From: Isoetes taiwanensis
Taxonomy: Eukaryota; Streptophyta; Lycopodiopsida; Isoetales; Isoetaceae
NCBI GenBank assembly: GCA_021234155.1
Contig: JAJEKV010000182.1
Span: forward strand, 434,605 to 498,604
Length of the DNA stretch: 64,000 bases
Direction: 5' to 3'
Below the pieces are notes generated by a model. The model was not told the DNA's origin. It saw only the letters and a program-made list of their open reading frames with translations, and did not search any database. Below are positions 1 through 10,172 of this stretch, in pieces. Positions within the stretch are counted from its first letter, which is position 1; the number at the start of each line of letters is the position of its first letter. A program made the translations under genes and the position numbers.

Positions 1-906
1 TGCATAAACGTGTACCACCACTGTTACTTTCACTAATTAAATATCTGTTAATAAACAGCTAAGAAAACCCCATTGTAATGTAACAGTTAAAGAAAAAGCA
101 TTCCATAAGCATGCCTATTATCACAATGATTGGAAGATGTTTGCAAACGTTTTCCCAAACATCTGTTACGTAAACATGGAAAAGCCTCCCTCCATACATT
201 TTAACCAGGACTTTTAGCTTTATGATGTTGCCCTCCTTTTATGACGGGTAAATAAAGCTGATATGGAAAAGCACAGCAGCAGAGGTTTTTCAAAATATAT
301 GCCCTGTGAAGATAAAAGAATAACGAGCCACAATAACTTCTTATCAAAGTTTTAAGCTTTACATTCAACCAACTGTTTTATAATCCCTTTTCAATGAAAA
401 TAAGAAACCTAGATACCTGATTGTCTTGTTGATCAGAGTAGAAAAATTCTTCTTGTTCTGTCTCAAGGATTGTGAGATCGTTAACACCATCCTTATTGTA
501 TTGCGCAGACCTGCCTTAACTGCTTTTGCACCAGCATATTGCTCTTCTTGCTTGCATTCATGTTGTGCATCCTTTTGCTTTCGGCCAATGCCATTTCTGC
601 ATCCCCATTTCAGGATCTAAACCTCTCAAATCAGAGATGCCAATGATGGAACAAAATGAGATCAATGGATTCCATAGCAAATCCGCAGTCCTATGGTGTG
701 AATAAAAGATGGAGCGCCGTCTCATTCTTCCAAAATGATAGACCCTAAACGTTAGGGTTTTCCCTTTTTCTAATGAGGCGGCAAAACCTAAGTGTTGCCT
801 CTTGTTACTTGCATGTCCAAAATGTCCAGGTGGAATAAAACGTACCTTTGTGCTCTTTGAGCATAATGTTTTATTCATCCATGCCCTTTAGAATGAGCAC
901 TGCCTG

Positions 907-1389
907 ATGCTTGCCAGTTCTGATCCTGAGCTTTTGCAACAATATCTTAATGGTCGTTTTTCTCAAAAGATATGGGACGCAGTTACTTTGGCCCAAGTGA
1001 AAACTGGTCATTATCATGCACACATAAATCCCACTTTGGCACCAGGGCCCCAAGCTTATTTGCTTGCTTCATTGTCCAGGAACAAGCTTGTAGCTATTGC
1101 ATCAATTCACACGGGGTCCCACAGGCTACGGATTGAGACAGGTAGATGGGAGCGGCCGCAATTGCCGCGAGAAGCGAGACTATGTGCCTGTTGCCAGTTA
1201 CAGGTTATTGAAGATGAAAGCCATACTCTTCTGAGTTGCCCTGCTTTTGAGATAGTCCGGAATCATTTTTCGACCTTAGCATTCCATTCCACGCTTCCAC
1301 AACTTCTCAGCGCACCATCTGTGCATGACTTGGCATTATATATACTTGAGGTTCTAGATAAACGTCTGCAATTACTGAGCCCTCAGTAG
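907..1389 (+). CDS. C-terminal part of LINE ORF2 (zinc-knuckle domain), open
   Basis: This is the open C-terminus of the reverse-transcriptase polyprotein of E1, 160 codons ending in TAG. Near residues 96-118 it has a Cys-x2-Cys...His-x4-Cys pattern (CACC ... DESHTLLSC), the nucleic-acid-binding finger found at the end of many plant non-LTR ORF2 proteins. The same motif occurs in E3 (CQCC ... ESHTLQSC) and the upstream RIETGRW motif is shared with it. The apparent start Met lies just inside the truncation point, so this is not an independent gene. It lacks endonuclease and RT and cannot support its own retrotransposition. Confidence 0.8.
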   Translation: MLASSDPELLQQYLNGRFSQKIWDAVTLAQVKTGHYHAHINPTLAPGPQAYLLASLSRNKLVAIASIHTGSHRLRIETGRWERPQLPREARLCACCQLQVIEDESHTLLSCPAFEIVRNHFSTLAFHSTLPQLLSAPSVHDLALYILEVLDKRLQLLSPQ

Positions 1390-1415
1390 TCATTATCTAA
1401 GCTTGTCTAGTATCA

Positions 1416-1486
1416 TCATTACTGCAAAGGTTTTTCCCTTGAAAACCTTTCGAGGCAGGGGTTTTTTTAATCCTAGTAGTAATGAT
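1416..1486 (+). other. LINE E1 3'-UTR stem-loop
   Basis: The outer arms ATCATTACT (1416-1424) and AGTAATGAT (1478-1486) are perfect reverse complements. Inside them, AAAACC (1442-1447) can pair with GGTTTT (1460-1465). E2 and E3 have the equivalent structure with different outer-stem sequences. In TPRT elements such a 3' RNA fold is a usual recognition site for the element's own RT, so that role is inferred here. Confidence 0.7.
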
Positions 1487-1939
1487 TGTATTAGCCCATT
1501 GTATGGGTCCCATGACCTATTGGTCTCCGTGGACGTTAAGAAAACTATTCTATTCTATTCTATTCTATTGCATGCAAAGTAATGTATTTTATAATGACAA
1601 ATGGCAAGCATGCCATGCATCATCTTCTTTCCACCTTTTAAAATACATCATTACCACAAATGATCTATACGTGAATATATCACTTTGGCATAAAAATTGC
1701 AGGCTTAGCACATATACACCTATATGGTCTGCAAAATGTCATGCTGTGGAGCATCGGTTTGCTTACAAACTATTTGCCTATTTATAAATTTTAAGAATTA
1801 AAAAAAAAGCCTACCTCCTCCCGTAGGACTGGGCTGACCTTATTATGAAATCTGTATCATAGGGGAGGATTGACCCCTACTGTACAGCAGTGGTCAAACC
1901 CAACCCCATGTGAATTTTTGAACCCAAGTGAATCCTGTT

Positions 1940-2584
1940 ACAAAACCATTAGTGCATACCATTTAAGAAGTGGCAGCTATTTACCTGTATGCGAATTTGT
2001 AGTCATACTTGAATCTAGAAACTCGTGTCTCTTTTGTACTGCAGTATATACTGTTGACCATTCATCAACTACAGATCCTGGAATGGGTGCCAAGTAATTG
2101 GCTTTTTATCATTTTTGGCCAAATGGCACATGAGGTACATGACCTCTTTGTTTTTCTCAGATATTTATCTGGTGTATTTTATAAGGGTAATTCCATATAC
2201 TTTGCATAGCTAATCAGCATATCAGATGAATTTGAATATTGGACAAATTGCCTACCTTTTAACACTTGAAAATGGTGGCCTGCCCACGTCCAATGCTCCT
2301 TTTCTGGTTTTCAATGGGTACTCCCTTTGCATTGCTCTCTTTGGGCATTCCATCTTGTTGCGACTTCTTTAATGTAGTAGTTTTCATCCTGAAACAATGT
2401 TAGATCCATACAAGAGTGAAGGGATATGACTAAAGGACACAAGCAACCCTGGTTAAACCAAGGAATCGAAGTGTCTAAAAACCCCAAATGAACTAGCAAT
2501 CGCTAGACCAGCCATCTGCCTTGGTCAATCCCTTAACAGTATTATCAATCCAGACGAAGATAAATCTAAGTCTTTGGTACTTAT
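1940..2584. other. Non-coding, nothing recognised
   Basis: Unique AT-rich sequence after the end of tandem-duplication copy 1. Short open frames occur but show no domain, codon bias or splice context that I can support. Confidence 0.5.
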
Positions 2585-2717
2585 GATCCAATAGTCAAAT
2601 TCCTTTTGTCAAAGAACAGATATAGACAATGCAAAACCATGTTCCATTAAGATCCAATAGACAAATCCCTTTTGTCAAAGAACAGATATAGACAATGCAA
2701 AACCATGTTCCATTAAG
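2585..2717. repeat. 66-bp tandem duplication
   Basis: Two nearly identical units (2585-2650 and 2651-2717), each starting GATCCAATAG and ending with ...CATGTTCCATTAA. They differ by a few substitutions. Confidence 0.9.
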
Positions 2718-3046
2718 AACCATGTCTAAATAAGAGGACTTGAAGACAAAGTTTTTCTCTACAACAAGAAATACGAGCTTGCATACAAGCTTGCATACAT
2801 GTTTTTCTTAAAAAGTATAAGTCAAGATAAACTGGTTCGTTAGCATTTATAGCCAAATGATCATATCACTTATGCCAATCTTTTGCTTTCTGTACTTTCA
2901 GCAGATAGCACGTAAATTGAAGGTATATCTTTCAGAACATAGAAAATACAACCGGTATAGCTTAAAGGCATATAAGGGAGATGTAGAACATGCATAGACG
3001 AAGAAATCCAGCTCCAGCAGATGGTAACAGTCACCATTTGATTAAC

Positions 3047-3125
3047 CTTTTTATTCTGCTTCCAAATTCCAGCTAATCCAACAAACAAGAACAAAAGAGC
3101 GACAAAGGCAGGAGAGGTCCGGTAC
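3047..3125 (-). CDS. Candidate transmembrane-encoding exon (unsupported gene model)
   Basis: On the minus strand a 79-bp block lies between an acceptor-like GGCTGCAG and a donor-like AAG|GTTAAT. One frame reads a hydrophobic run (SPAFVALLFLFVGLAGIW) followed by basic residues, as in a C-terminal membrane anchor. It sits between the two copies of the tandem duplication, which hold another weak exon-like stretch (417-510 and 3729-3822, minus). I do not recognise the protein. The stretch could be chance, so RNA evidence would be decisive. Confidence 0.2.
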
Positions 3126-3323
3126 CTGCAGCCAAACATCAAAACATTAGCATGTAAAATGGTAATGATTGAAGGGCCAAAAGGTACAATGGAGCCTCTC
3201 GGTGTATAACCGTTCAGCTTTTGTAACCCTTTGCCCAGCCAGTAAGAAAAGCATAGAGAATGGGAGGAACAACATATGTTTATCATTTACATACAGTAGT
3301 CTAAAAGGTACAGAGCAACCCCA

Positions 3324-4595
3324 TGCATAAACGTGTACCACCACTGTTACTTTCACTAATTAAATATCTGTTAATAAACAGCTAAGAAAACCCCATTGTA
3401 ATGTAACAGTTAAAGAAAAAGCATTCCATAAGCATGCCTATTATCACAATGATTGGAAGATGTTTGCAAACGTTTTCCCAAACATCTGTTACGTAGACAT
3501 GGAAAAACCTCCCTCGATACATTTTAACCAGGACTTTTAGCTTTATGATGTTGCCCTCCTTTTATGACGGGTAAATAAAGCTGATATGGAAAAGCACAGC
3601 AGCAGAGGTTTTTCAAAATATATGCCCTGTAAAGATAAAAGAATAACGAGCCACAATAACTTCTTATCAAAGTTTTAAGCTTTACTGTTTTATAATCCCT
3701 TTTCAATGAAAATAAGAAATCTAGATACCTGATTGTCTTGTTGATCAGAGTAGAAAAATTCTTCTTGTTCTGTCTCAAGGATTGTGAGATCGTTAACACC
3801 ATCCTTATTGTATTGCGCAGACCTGGCTTAACTGCTTTTGCACCAGCATATTGCTCTTCTTGCTTGCATTCATGTTGTGCATCCTTTTGCTTTTGGCCAA
3901 TGCCATTTCTGCATCCCCATTTCAGGATCTAAACCTCTCAAATCAGAGATGCCAATGATGGAACAAAATGAGATCAATGGATTCCATAGCAAGTCCGCAG
4001 TCCTATGGTGTGAATAAAAGATGGAGCGCCGTCTCATTCTTCCAAAATGATAGACCCTAAACGTTAGGGTTTTCCCTTTTCTAATGAGGCGGCAAAACCT
4101 AAGTGTTGCCTCTTGTTACTTGCATGTCCAAAATGTCCAGGTGGAATAAAATGTACCTTTGTGCTCTTTGAGCATAATGTTTTATTCATCCATGCCCTTT
4201 AGAATGAGCACAAGCGATAATCCATTGCATGCAAAGTAATGTATTTTATAATGACAAATGGCAAGCATGCCATGCATCATTTTCTTTCCACCTTTTAAAA
4301 TACATCATTACCACAAATGATCTATACGTGAATATCTCACTTTGGCATAAAAATTGCAGGCTTAGCACATATACACCTATATGGTCTGCAAAATGTCATG
4401 CTGTGGAGCATCGGTTTGCTTTCAAACTATTTGCCTATTTATAAATTTTAAGAATTAAAGAAAAGCCTACCTCCTCCTGTAGGACTGGGCTGACCTTATT
4501 ATGAAATCTGTATCATAGGGGAGGGTTGACCCCTACTGTACAGCAGTGGTCAAACCCAACCCCATGTGAATTTTTGAACCCAATTGAATCATGTT
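3324..4595. repeat. Tandem duplication, copy 2 (LINE-free)
   Basis: This is the second copy of 1-1939 without E1. It shows the pre-insertion site of E1 at about 4205-4235. Similarity ends abruptly at about 4595, where copy 1 continues into unrelated sequence and copy 2 meets the 5' region of LINE E2. Confidence 0.9.
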
Positions 4596-5269
4596 GTCAT
4601 AGTTTTTTTTCTTATCATAGACAGTGCTCTTCCTCTGTCTAGCCTTCTTTTTCAACTTGCTCACTCTACTTTGTCCATCTAGTGCCTGCTACTACTTTTT
4701 CTCTCTAGCCTTCCTTTTCAACTTCCTCTCTATGTCAACTTCCTCTGTCTAGCCTTCCTTTTCAACTTGCTCACTCTACTTTGTCCATCTAGTGCCTGTC
4801 CTAAGTTTTGGCAGACCCAAAATTCGCTGAGTGAGTCACCTTCTGCTTGTGTTTTGGTGTTTGCTTCTTTCTTGTGTCCAGGCCTATTCCAAAAAGCTCC
4901 TTCGAACCAAGCCCATCCCAAAAGAATTCCGACAGTAGCCGGCCGAACCTCCCCCCACAGGGGTTGAACGCCCCCAACCCCGTGCCAACCAACCGAGGGG
5001 GCATCGTTTATGCTTTTTAAATATTTCTCAATTCTTAATAGCCCTTTAGTTCTCTAATACCCTTCCATACTATCCAACCTCATGGCCGCTTCTGTAGGCC
5101 CTTGCCCAGATCCCCATTTCCCCAACCCCAACCCAGCCCCACCCCCCCCACACACCACGAGAAACCGTGGAGGAGGGACCGCTAGCTAAAACGCGACCAC
5201 GGGTGGATGCCAAGGACAAGGGAGAAACCTCTTCCATGAGGAGGGAGGCCCGGGCGAAAGGCCCAATCT
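4596..5269 (+). promoter_or_regulatory. Probable 5' UTR/internal promoter region of LINE E2
   Basis: About 670 bp upstream of the first LINE ORF. It contains a 60-bp repeat (4629-4688 and 4739-4798, period 110 bp) with a partial third copy near 4701-4730, all pyrimidine-rich (CTTCCTCTGTCTAGCC core), followed by a C-rich stretch near 4930-5150. Repeated 5' UTR monomers are common in LINEs. The exact 5' border of the element is unresolved because no target-site duplication was found. Confidence 0.4.
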
Positions 5270-6440
5270 ATGAGGTTGACCCGGGAGATGGATGAAGGCT
5301 GCTCCAGCCCGACACAGGTGCAGACGAGGGCCATGAAACAAATGGAGGAACACATTGAGAGCAACAGAACCCGGATTGCAGAATTGGCAGCAGAGATACA
5401 ATCCTCAGCGTCCCACGTACTCAAAAGACAGTTGGCAGTGGAAAGGCAACGGATTGCAGAGATGGGGACCCACGTGCAGCAGTTAGAAGACGGGCTTCGC
5501 TTAGCACATTTTGAGAGGCAACAGGATAAGCAGGGCCTTGCTGCATCACCACCATAGAGACTATGGCACGGGACAAGCAGGGTGTTGAGTAGGATGCAGT
5601 GGCAACTATCTCCCGCCTCAAGTCAGAAGCTGAAGGGTCTGCCACCATAATACGCAACGTCCGAGCCGCCTTCGAAGCCAGCCAGGCAGAGCTAAGAACC
5701 CTACAGAGTAGGGCTGAGACACAGGCACAGGAGATACAGGAGCTCCGAGCAACCATTATCCAGCAAGGCAGGGGACTCCATGCCGAGGTCCATGAACAAT
5801 TACGGCAGTGCACGAGTGAGTTGGCCAAGCAGCAGAGATTTCAACAGGAGCTAGGCTCCCGACTCCAGGCAGCAGAGGCCGCAACCCGGGGCCAGACAAG
5901 CACACATGTTCCACAGTCCACCAGCCGCCAAACGGGCAGACAGACACCACCTGCTCCATCTCGCACACCACACCGCCCTTGCTGTGAACAGCCCACACGC
6001 TCCAGACAAGAGGCATCACCTGGGCCGACAAATTTAATGTTGCCCGCAACTTCGGTGGCGGCAGGAGGCGGGGCGCCGCGCATCATAATGTGGTGGTACG
6101 TGGACTCTCGGAGGAGGCAAGAGAGGATCTCACCAAGCGCATCCAGGATCAGATCCTATCTCGCATGGCATTTCAGAATCTAGTGCACATTGTTCGAGCA
6201 AGCCGCCTCGGGGCTCAACGCACAGATCGCCCGCGCGTTGTCGCCTTCAAGGTGTCAGACATGCGAGTGCACGAGGCAATTTTGCGTCAAAGTAGGCAAT
6301 TGAAGGGGACTACTCTGTATGTCGATCAGGATCTTACTCCGATGCAACAGGAGTCCCACCGCGCGACAGGGGCTCAAATCCGGACGCCCGCCGCCGAGGA
6401 GGTGCTGCAGGCCTGGTCCGAGGTAAGCTTCGCATTTTAG
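5270..6440 (+). pseudogene. LINE E2 ORF1 (coiled-coil RNA-binding protein), frameshifted
   Basis: Three blocks in different frames make up ORF1. 5270-5557 and 5599-5900 encode Glu/Gln/Ala/Arg-rich sequence with heptad-like spacing (EEHIESNRTRIAELAAEI; QAELRTLQSRAETQAQEI), typical of a coiled coil. 6090-6440 encodes an L1-ORF1-like nucleic-acid-binding C-terminus, with VVVRGLSEEAREDL at its start and RQLKGTTLYVDQDLTPMQQE near its end. A Pro/Arg/Gln-rich linker separates them. In active LINEs this protein coats the element RNA. Frame changes near 5557-5599 and 6050-6090 make this copy a pseudogene. Confidence 0.75.
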
Positions 6441-6639
6441 GCCGGCGCTGCCGAGGTCACCGACGCAATCGCGCCAAGCCGCCACTCTCGCATCGCCACC
6501 GGTACCCCTATCGCACCTCTGCTCCCGCCGCTTCAATTGCTCCCCGCAATGCTTACTCAGCGCCGCATTAATCGCCTCCCCGAACCGGAACAGATCATCG
6601 AGCGTCTACATCGAATGCCAACAAATAGGAACTGTGCCT

Positions 6640-7957
6640 CCGGATGGTTTCTTGGAACTGTCGGGGATTCCCTTGGCAGAAAGGGGAGAGTCTCAACTCT
6701 ATTGCACCAGATATGGATCTCATTTTCCTCATGGAAACATGGGAACATGCGAGCGCATGACTATAAACCTCCCGCTATCTGCATTTCTCGGTGTTCAATG
6801 TGTGCACAAGCAAGCGAGGGCATGGCGGGGTTGCCTGCTACTATCGTGCAACCTTGGGGCATTCAGTCTCGCTGCACAAAACAGACAGGTACAATCGATA
6901 CTTGTGGGTGCGGGTGCGGCATGACAGTGGCAGCATTCTCTTCATAGCAGCATGCTACTTTCCACATGCCGAGAGCAACTTTTATAACACGCATTCGAAT
7001 GTGGATAGATTGGAGCCCTATGTCGATCTATATGATGACATACAGCAGCACAAACAGTTGGGTAAGGTTATATTGCTTGGCGACTTTAATGCACGCACAG
7101 GAGCCGAGCAGGTCCCAAAATTTGAGCCCCTAGCAGAGGACATCTTGCAGTTGAATCCCGCAGAGGTGGCTTGGTCAAGGGTGTCAGACGACAACCATAT
7201 TTCGCGCTATGGCAGGCAGTTGTTGCTGCTGGGTAGTATCTTTGACCTGGTTATTTGTAATGGGTTGGCACAATGGCCATCTTCTAGCTGCTGCACTTGT
7301 AGACAGGAGAACCAAGGGGGCAGGTCCAGTGTGGTGGATTATCTGCTGGTTGAGGAACAGGATCTGCACCTGGTTACCTATTTCTCCATTGGAACATACA
7401 CCCGGGACGAGGAAGTGGACTCGGACCACCATCCACTATTTGTGCATCTTCATTGGCAAGCTCCCCGTGCATCTACTGTCTCAACACCCCAGGTGCCCCA
7501 GTTGCGCCTGGACTACCACCGTGCAGGGACCTATGCCCAGCTGCTTGAGCATGACCTGGCAGGACCGCTGCAACTCCCCACACTCCAACAGCAATCTGCT
7601 GGGCTGACTCACCTACTTCTGACAGCTGCTGAGAGATGCTTTGGGAGAGGCCGCTCACGGCGGGCCTCAGGCGCTACCACATTCCCCCGCAACAGGTGGT
7701 TCGATGATGACTGTCGAGAGCTCAAGCGCACACTCCGGCAAGTCACTGATCCCACCTCCCGCCCACAGGCCATCAGTCAATACTGCTCCTTCATCAAGAA
7801 CAAGAAAGCCAGATACCTCGCAGAGCATCAGCAACAGATGTTTGGTCTCCTGGATCGGCACCCCAAGACATTCTGGAGAATGGTCTTGAGCAAGACTGCA
7901 CAGCCCACCGGGAACATCACCTCAGAGCAATGGGTACAGTACTTGCAACAGCTTTAG
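6640..7957 (+). pseudogene. LINE E2 ORF2, apurinic-endonuclease domain
   Basis: The 388-codon open segment 6791-7957 contains the APE-type endonuclease motifs LLGDFNARTG, GRSSVVDYLL and SDHHPL in the correct order. The catalytic Asp, Asn and His of those motifs are visible. The N-terminal strand of the domain (WNCRG and LIFLMETW-like residues) is in other frames between 6640 and 6790, so at least one indel lies there. The segment ends at an in-frame TAG (7955-7957), after which the same frame continues for about 40 codons. The domain nicks target DNA to prime reverse transcription. Confidence 0.85.
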
Positions 7958-7999
7958 GACCCGCTCGGGGGCCGGACACCAGTCCCTCCACAGATAGGC

Positions 8000-9141
8000 A
8001 TGGCTCTGGTCATCACAAAGGGGGATGTCATCATGGGCCTACAACGTCTAGCTAATAGGAAGGCAGCAGATTTAGATGGCATGCAGGCGGAACTTCTGAA
8101 ATGGGTTGAACCCCCACTGGTGCCGTTCTCACGGCGCTATTCAACAAGGCATTGCAAGAAGGCTTCCCTCCACAGTGGACCACTAGTAGAGTTGTGCCCA
8201 TATACAAGGCAGGGGACCCTCAATGCCCGGCCAACTATCGTACTATTATGGTCAGCTCTCTCTTTGCAAAACTCTTGGCTGGCATCCTTGAGCAGAGGCT
8301 GACAATATGGGCAGAGGAGGCAGATGTGCGAGCTCTCACACATGCAAGTTTTCGGCCCAGGCATTCCACCATTGATCATATCTTCACTCTGCGCACATTG
8401 GTTGAGGATAGCAGGAATCAACAACAAAACCTGTACTGTTGTTTCGTGATTTTCGCAAAAGCTTTTGACACAGTGCCCCGGGACAAGTTATGGGACAGAC
8501 TGCGGCAGCTCGGGACTCCCCTTGACTTGCAGAACGCAGTGTATAGGTTATACGAGGCATGCTCAGGCCGTATCACATCGTCAGGACAGCCGGTAATCAG
8601 TAGTATTGGAGTCCGTCAAGGTTGCCCCCTCTCCCCCACACTCTTTGGCCTGTACATCGACTAGCTGGAAGATTGGCTCTCTGAGCATGGAGGTTCGGGC
8701 GCCCATCTCATGCATCACACAATCCGGCAACTCATATATGCTGACGATGTCAACCTCCTGGCCTATACTCCAGAGGACATGCAACGTCACCTGGATGCTC
8801 TTGACACTTTTTGTCGATTCACCGGCATGCGGGTTAACTTGGCCAAAACTAGGGTGCTGCTAGTTTCATCATCCCGTCAGCCAAGGCTTCCCTCATTCAC
8901 TTACCAGGGACAGGATGTAGAGGTGTCTCCGACCTACAAGTACTTGGGGATTGAGTTCTCTACTACCACCCATTGGGATGCTGCCATCAGGTTGCGGGTC
9001 ACGGCAGGCTGGAAAGCACTATATGCCATGCAGAACAATAGCCACAAGGCAGAGTTGTACGCCTGGTCCACCAGTCACACTTATTTCGGGCATTGGTCGA
9101 GCCGGTCCTTTTATATGGGGCAAAAGTGTAGGGTCCGATGA
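8000..9141 (+). pseudogene. LINE E2 ORF2, reverse-transcriptase domain
   Basis: RT motifs appear in order: NRKAADLDGMQAELLKW, VVPIYKAGDP...NYRTIMVSSLFAKLL, FAKAFDTVP (first catalytic Asp), GVRQGCPLSPTLFGLYID, and LIYADDVNLL (YADD box). 8000-8110 is in the endonuclease frame and 8152-9141 in the next frame, so there is a frameshift near 8110-8150. TAG at 8662-8664 interrupts YID-x-LEDW. The related copy E4 has Gln at that position, so CAG changed to TAG here. All catalytic residues survive apart from these breaks. Confidence 0.88.
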
Positions 9142-9960
9142 TATCCCTCAACACCTGGAATGACCTCGAGCAGGTGCAGAAAGCCTTCTTGGCACGAGCC
9201 ATTGGGGCAAAGTCCATAGTTCCATACCAGATCCTACTCCAGGAGACAAGTTTTCTACCCCTTCAACAGGCTGCATTGGAATGCCATATCCTTTACTTCC
9301 AGAAGGTGGTCGCAATGGGTGATACACGTTTGCCCAATCTTGCTTTGGCCGTGGCGATGGGTCCTCAACGCCTGAAAGCCTGCTGGAAGGACAAGCAAGC
9401 TCAGTGGTTCTCACGCTGGGGTGTACAGGCAAACAGATGCGTACATGTCAAGACAAAGAAAGATCACAAGGCACTTAAGTTGTACCTAGATGTGTACCTA
9501 GATGCTACCTTCCTTCGCAAGCTTTGGGATCTTGGATGCTCGGCGCATGTTAAAGTCGGCACACTATCGGCAGACAAGTCAATCCCAGGGCTCACGAGGG
9601 CCCACACCGATTACTTGTACACACCCGGTTGCCCATGAAGAAGCGCAGATTTATAGCTTCCATTCGCCGCAGGTGCACATCGCCCCGCATTGAGACGGGC
9701 GGGGCGTTGGGCTCGGGAAGCACGAGAGCAAAGGCTTTGCCAGTGTTGCCACCAGGGCGCCATTGAGAATGAATGTCATGCCCTCAGATCTGCTCAGCGT
9801 TTGCCCATATCAGAGAGCGATATGTTCAATTACTAGTGCCTGGCCAGCCGTTGCATGAGTTATTGAATACGGCGTCAGTGGGTTTGTTGGGGTCATACCT
9901 CCACGAGGTTATGGATGCACGGACTCAGTTGTGTCCTCTGGGACGGTATTGAACTGTCCT
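9138..9960 (+). pseudogene. LINE E2 ORF2, C-terminal region
   Basis: Positions 9138-9638 stay open for 166 codons with Trp/Leu-rich thumb/connection sequence (for example LEQVQKAFLARAIGAKS). From about 9640 the frame breaks, but RRFIASIRRR and RIETG correspond to the region before the zinc knuckle in E1 and E3. The finger itself is damaged (around 9740-9790) by indels. It follows the RT after another frameshift at about 9138. Confidence 0.7.
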
Positions 9961-9988
9961 ACACAATTGTACAGCATGCCAGCAGACC

Positions 9989-10055
9989 TATTACTGCTAA
10001 GATTTTTCCCTCGAAAACCCTTCGGGGCGGGGGTTTTTTAATCCTGTCAGTAATA
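9989..10055 (+). other. LINE E2 3'-UTR stem-loop
   Basis: The outer arms TATTACTG (9989-9996) and CAGTAATA (10048-10055) are perfect complements. The inner arms AAAACCC (10014-10020) and GGGTTTT (10031-10037) enclose a TTCGGGGC-like loop. The position and inner core match E1 and E3, while the outer-stem sequence differs and its pairing is kept. Confidence 0.75.
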
Positions 10056-10120
10056 TGCTTGCTGCTCTCTTCTGTGTTTGGGTCCCATAGGCCAGTCGGT
10101 CTCCGTGGACGTTAAAAATC

Positions 10121-10172
10121 TATTCTATTCTATTCTATTCTATTCTATTCTATTCTATTCTATTCTATTCTA
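10121..10172 (+). repeat. (TATTC)n 3' tail of LINE E2
   Basis: About ten uninterrupted TATTC units end the element in place of a poly(A) tail. E1 ends in the same pentamer. Confidence 0.95.

Larger units (their letters stand above)
901..1566 (+). mobile_element. LINE E1, 5'-truncated non-LTR retrotransposon
   Basis: About 666 bp present in copy 1 of the tandem duplication and absent from copy 2, so both borders can be read directly. It holds the last 160 codons of ORF2, a 3' UTR with a stem-loop, and a short TATTC-repeat tail at 1545-1569. Copy 2 reads GAGCAC-AAGCGATAATCC-ATTGC where copy 1 has the element, so about 12 target bases were lost and no target-site duplication is visible. The 3' region matches E2 (near 9990-10172) and E3 (near 26485-26640), so all three belong to one family. 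Confidence 0.9.
1..1939. repeat. Tandem duplication, copy 1 (interrupted by LINE E1)
   Basis: Positions 1-900 and about 1567-1939 match 3324-4595 almost base for base, at an offset of 3,323 bp in the first part. The match breaks only where E1 is inserted. Without E1, copy 1 is about 1,273 bp and copy 2 is 1,272 bp. The window probably starts inside copy 1, so its left end is unknown. The repeat may be part of a duplicated minus-strand gene: a weak exon-like stretch at 417-510 ends in a good donor (CAG|GTATCT on the minus strand). No complete gene can be built from it. Confidence 0.9.
4600..10172 (+). mobile_element. LINE E2, near full-length non-LTR retrotransposon
   Basis: The order is 5' UTR, coiled-coil ORF1 (5270-6440), AP-endonuclease (about 6640-7440), linker, RT (8000-9141), C-terminal domain (9138-9960), structured 3' UTR, and a (TATTC)n tail of about 52 bp (10121-10172). 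The reading frames are interrupted by several frameshifts and at least two amber codons, so this copy is dead, but every domain can still be recognised. The 3' UTR closely matches E1 and E3. The 5' border near 4600 is approximate. Confidence 0.9.

Noticed and set aside
4636-5004. Overlapping open frames in the LINE E2 5' region as a host gene
   Set aside because: They follow repeated UTR monomers on both strands and have no domain. The region directly precedes LINE ORF1.
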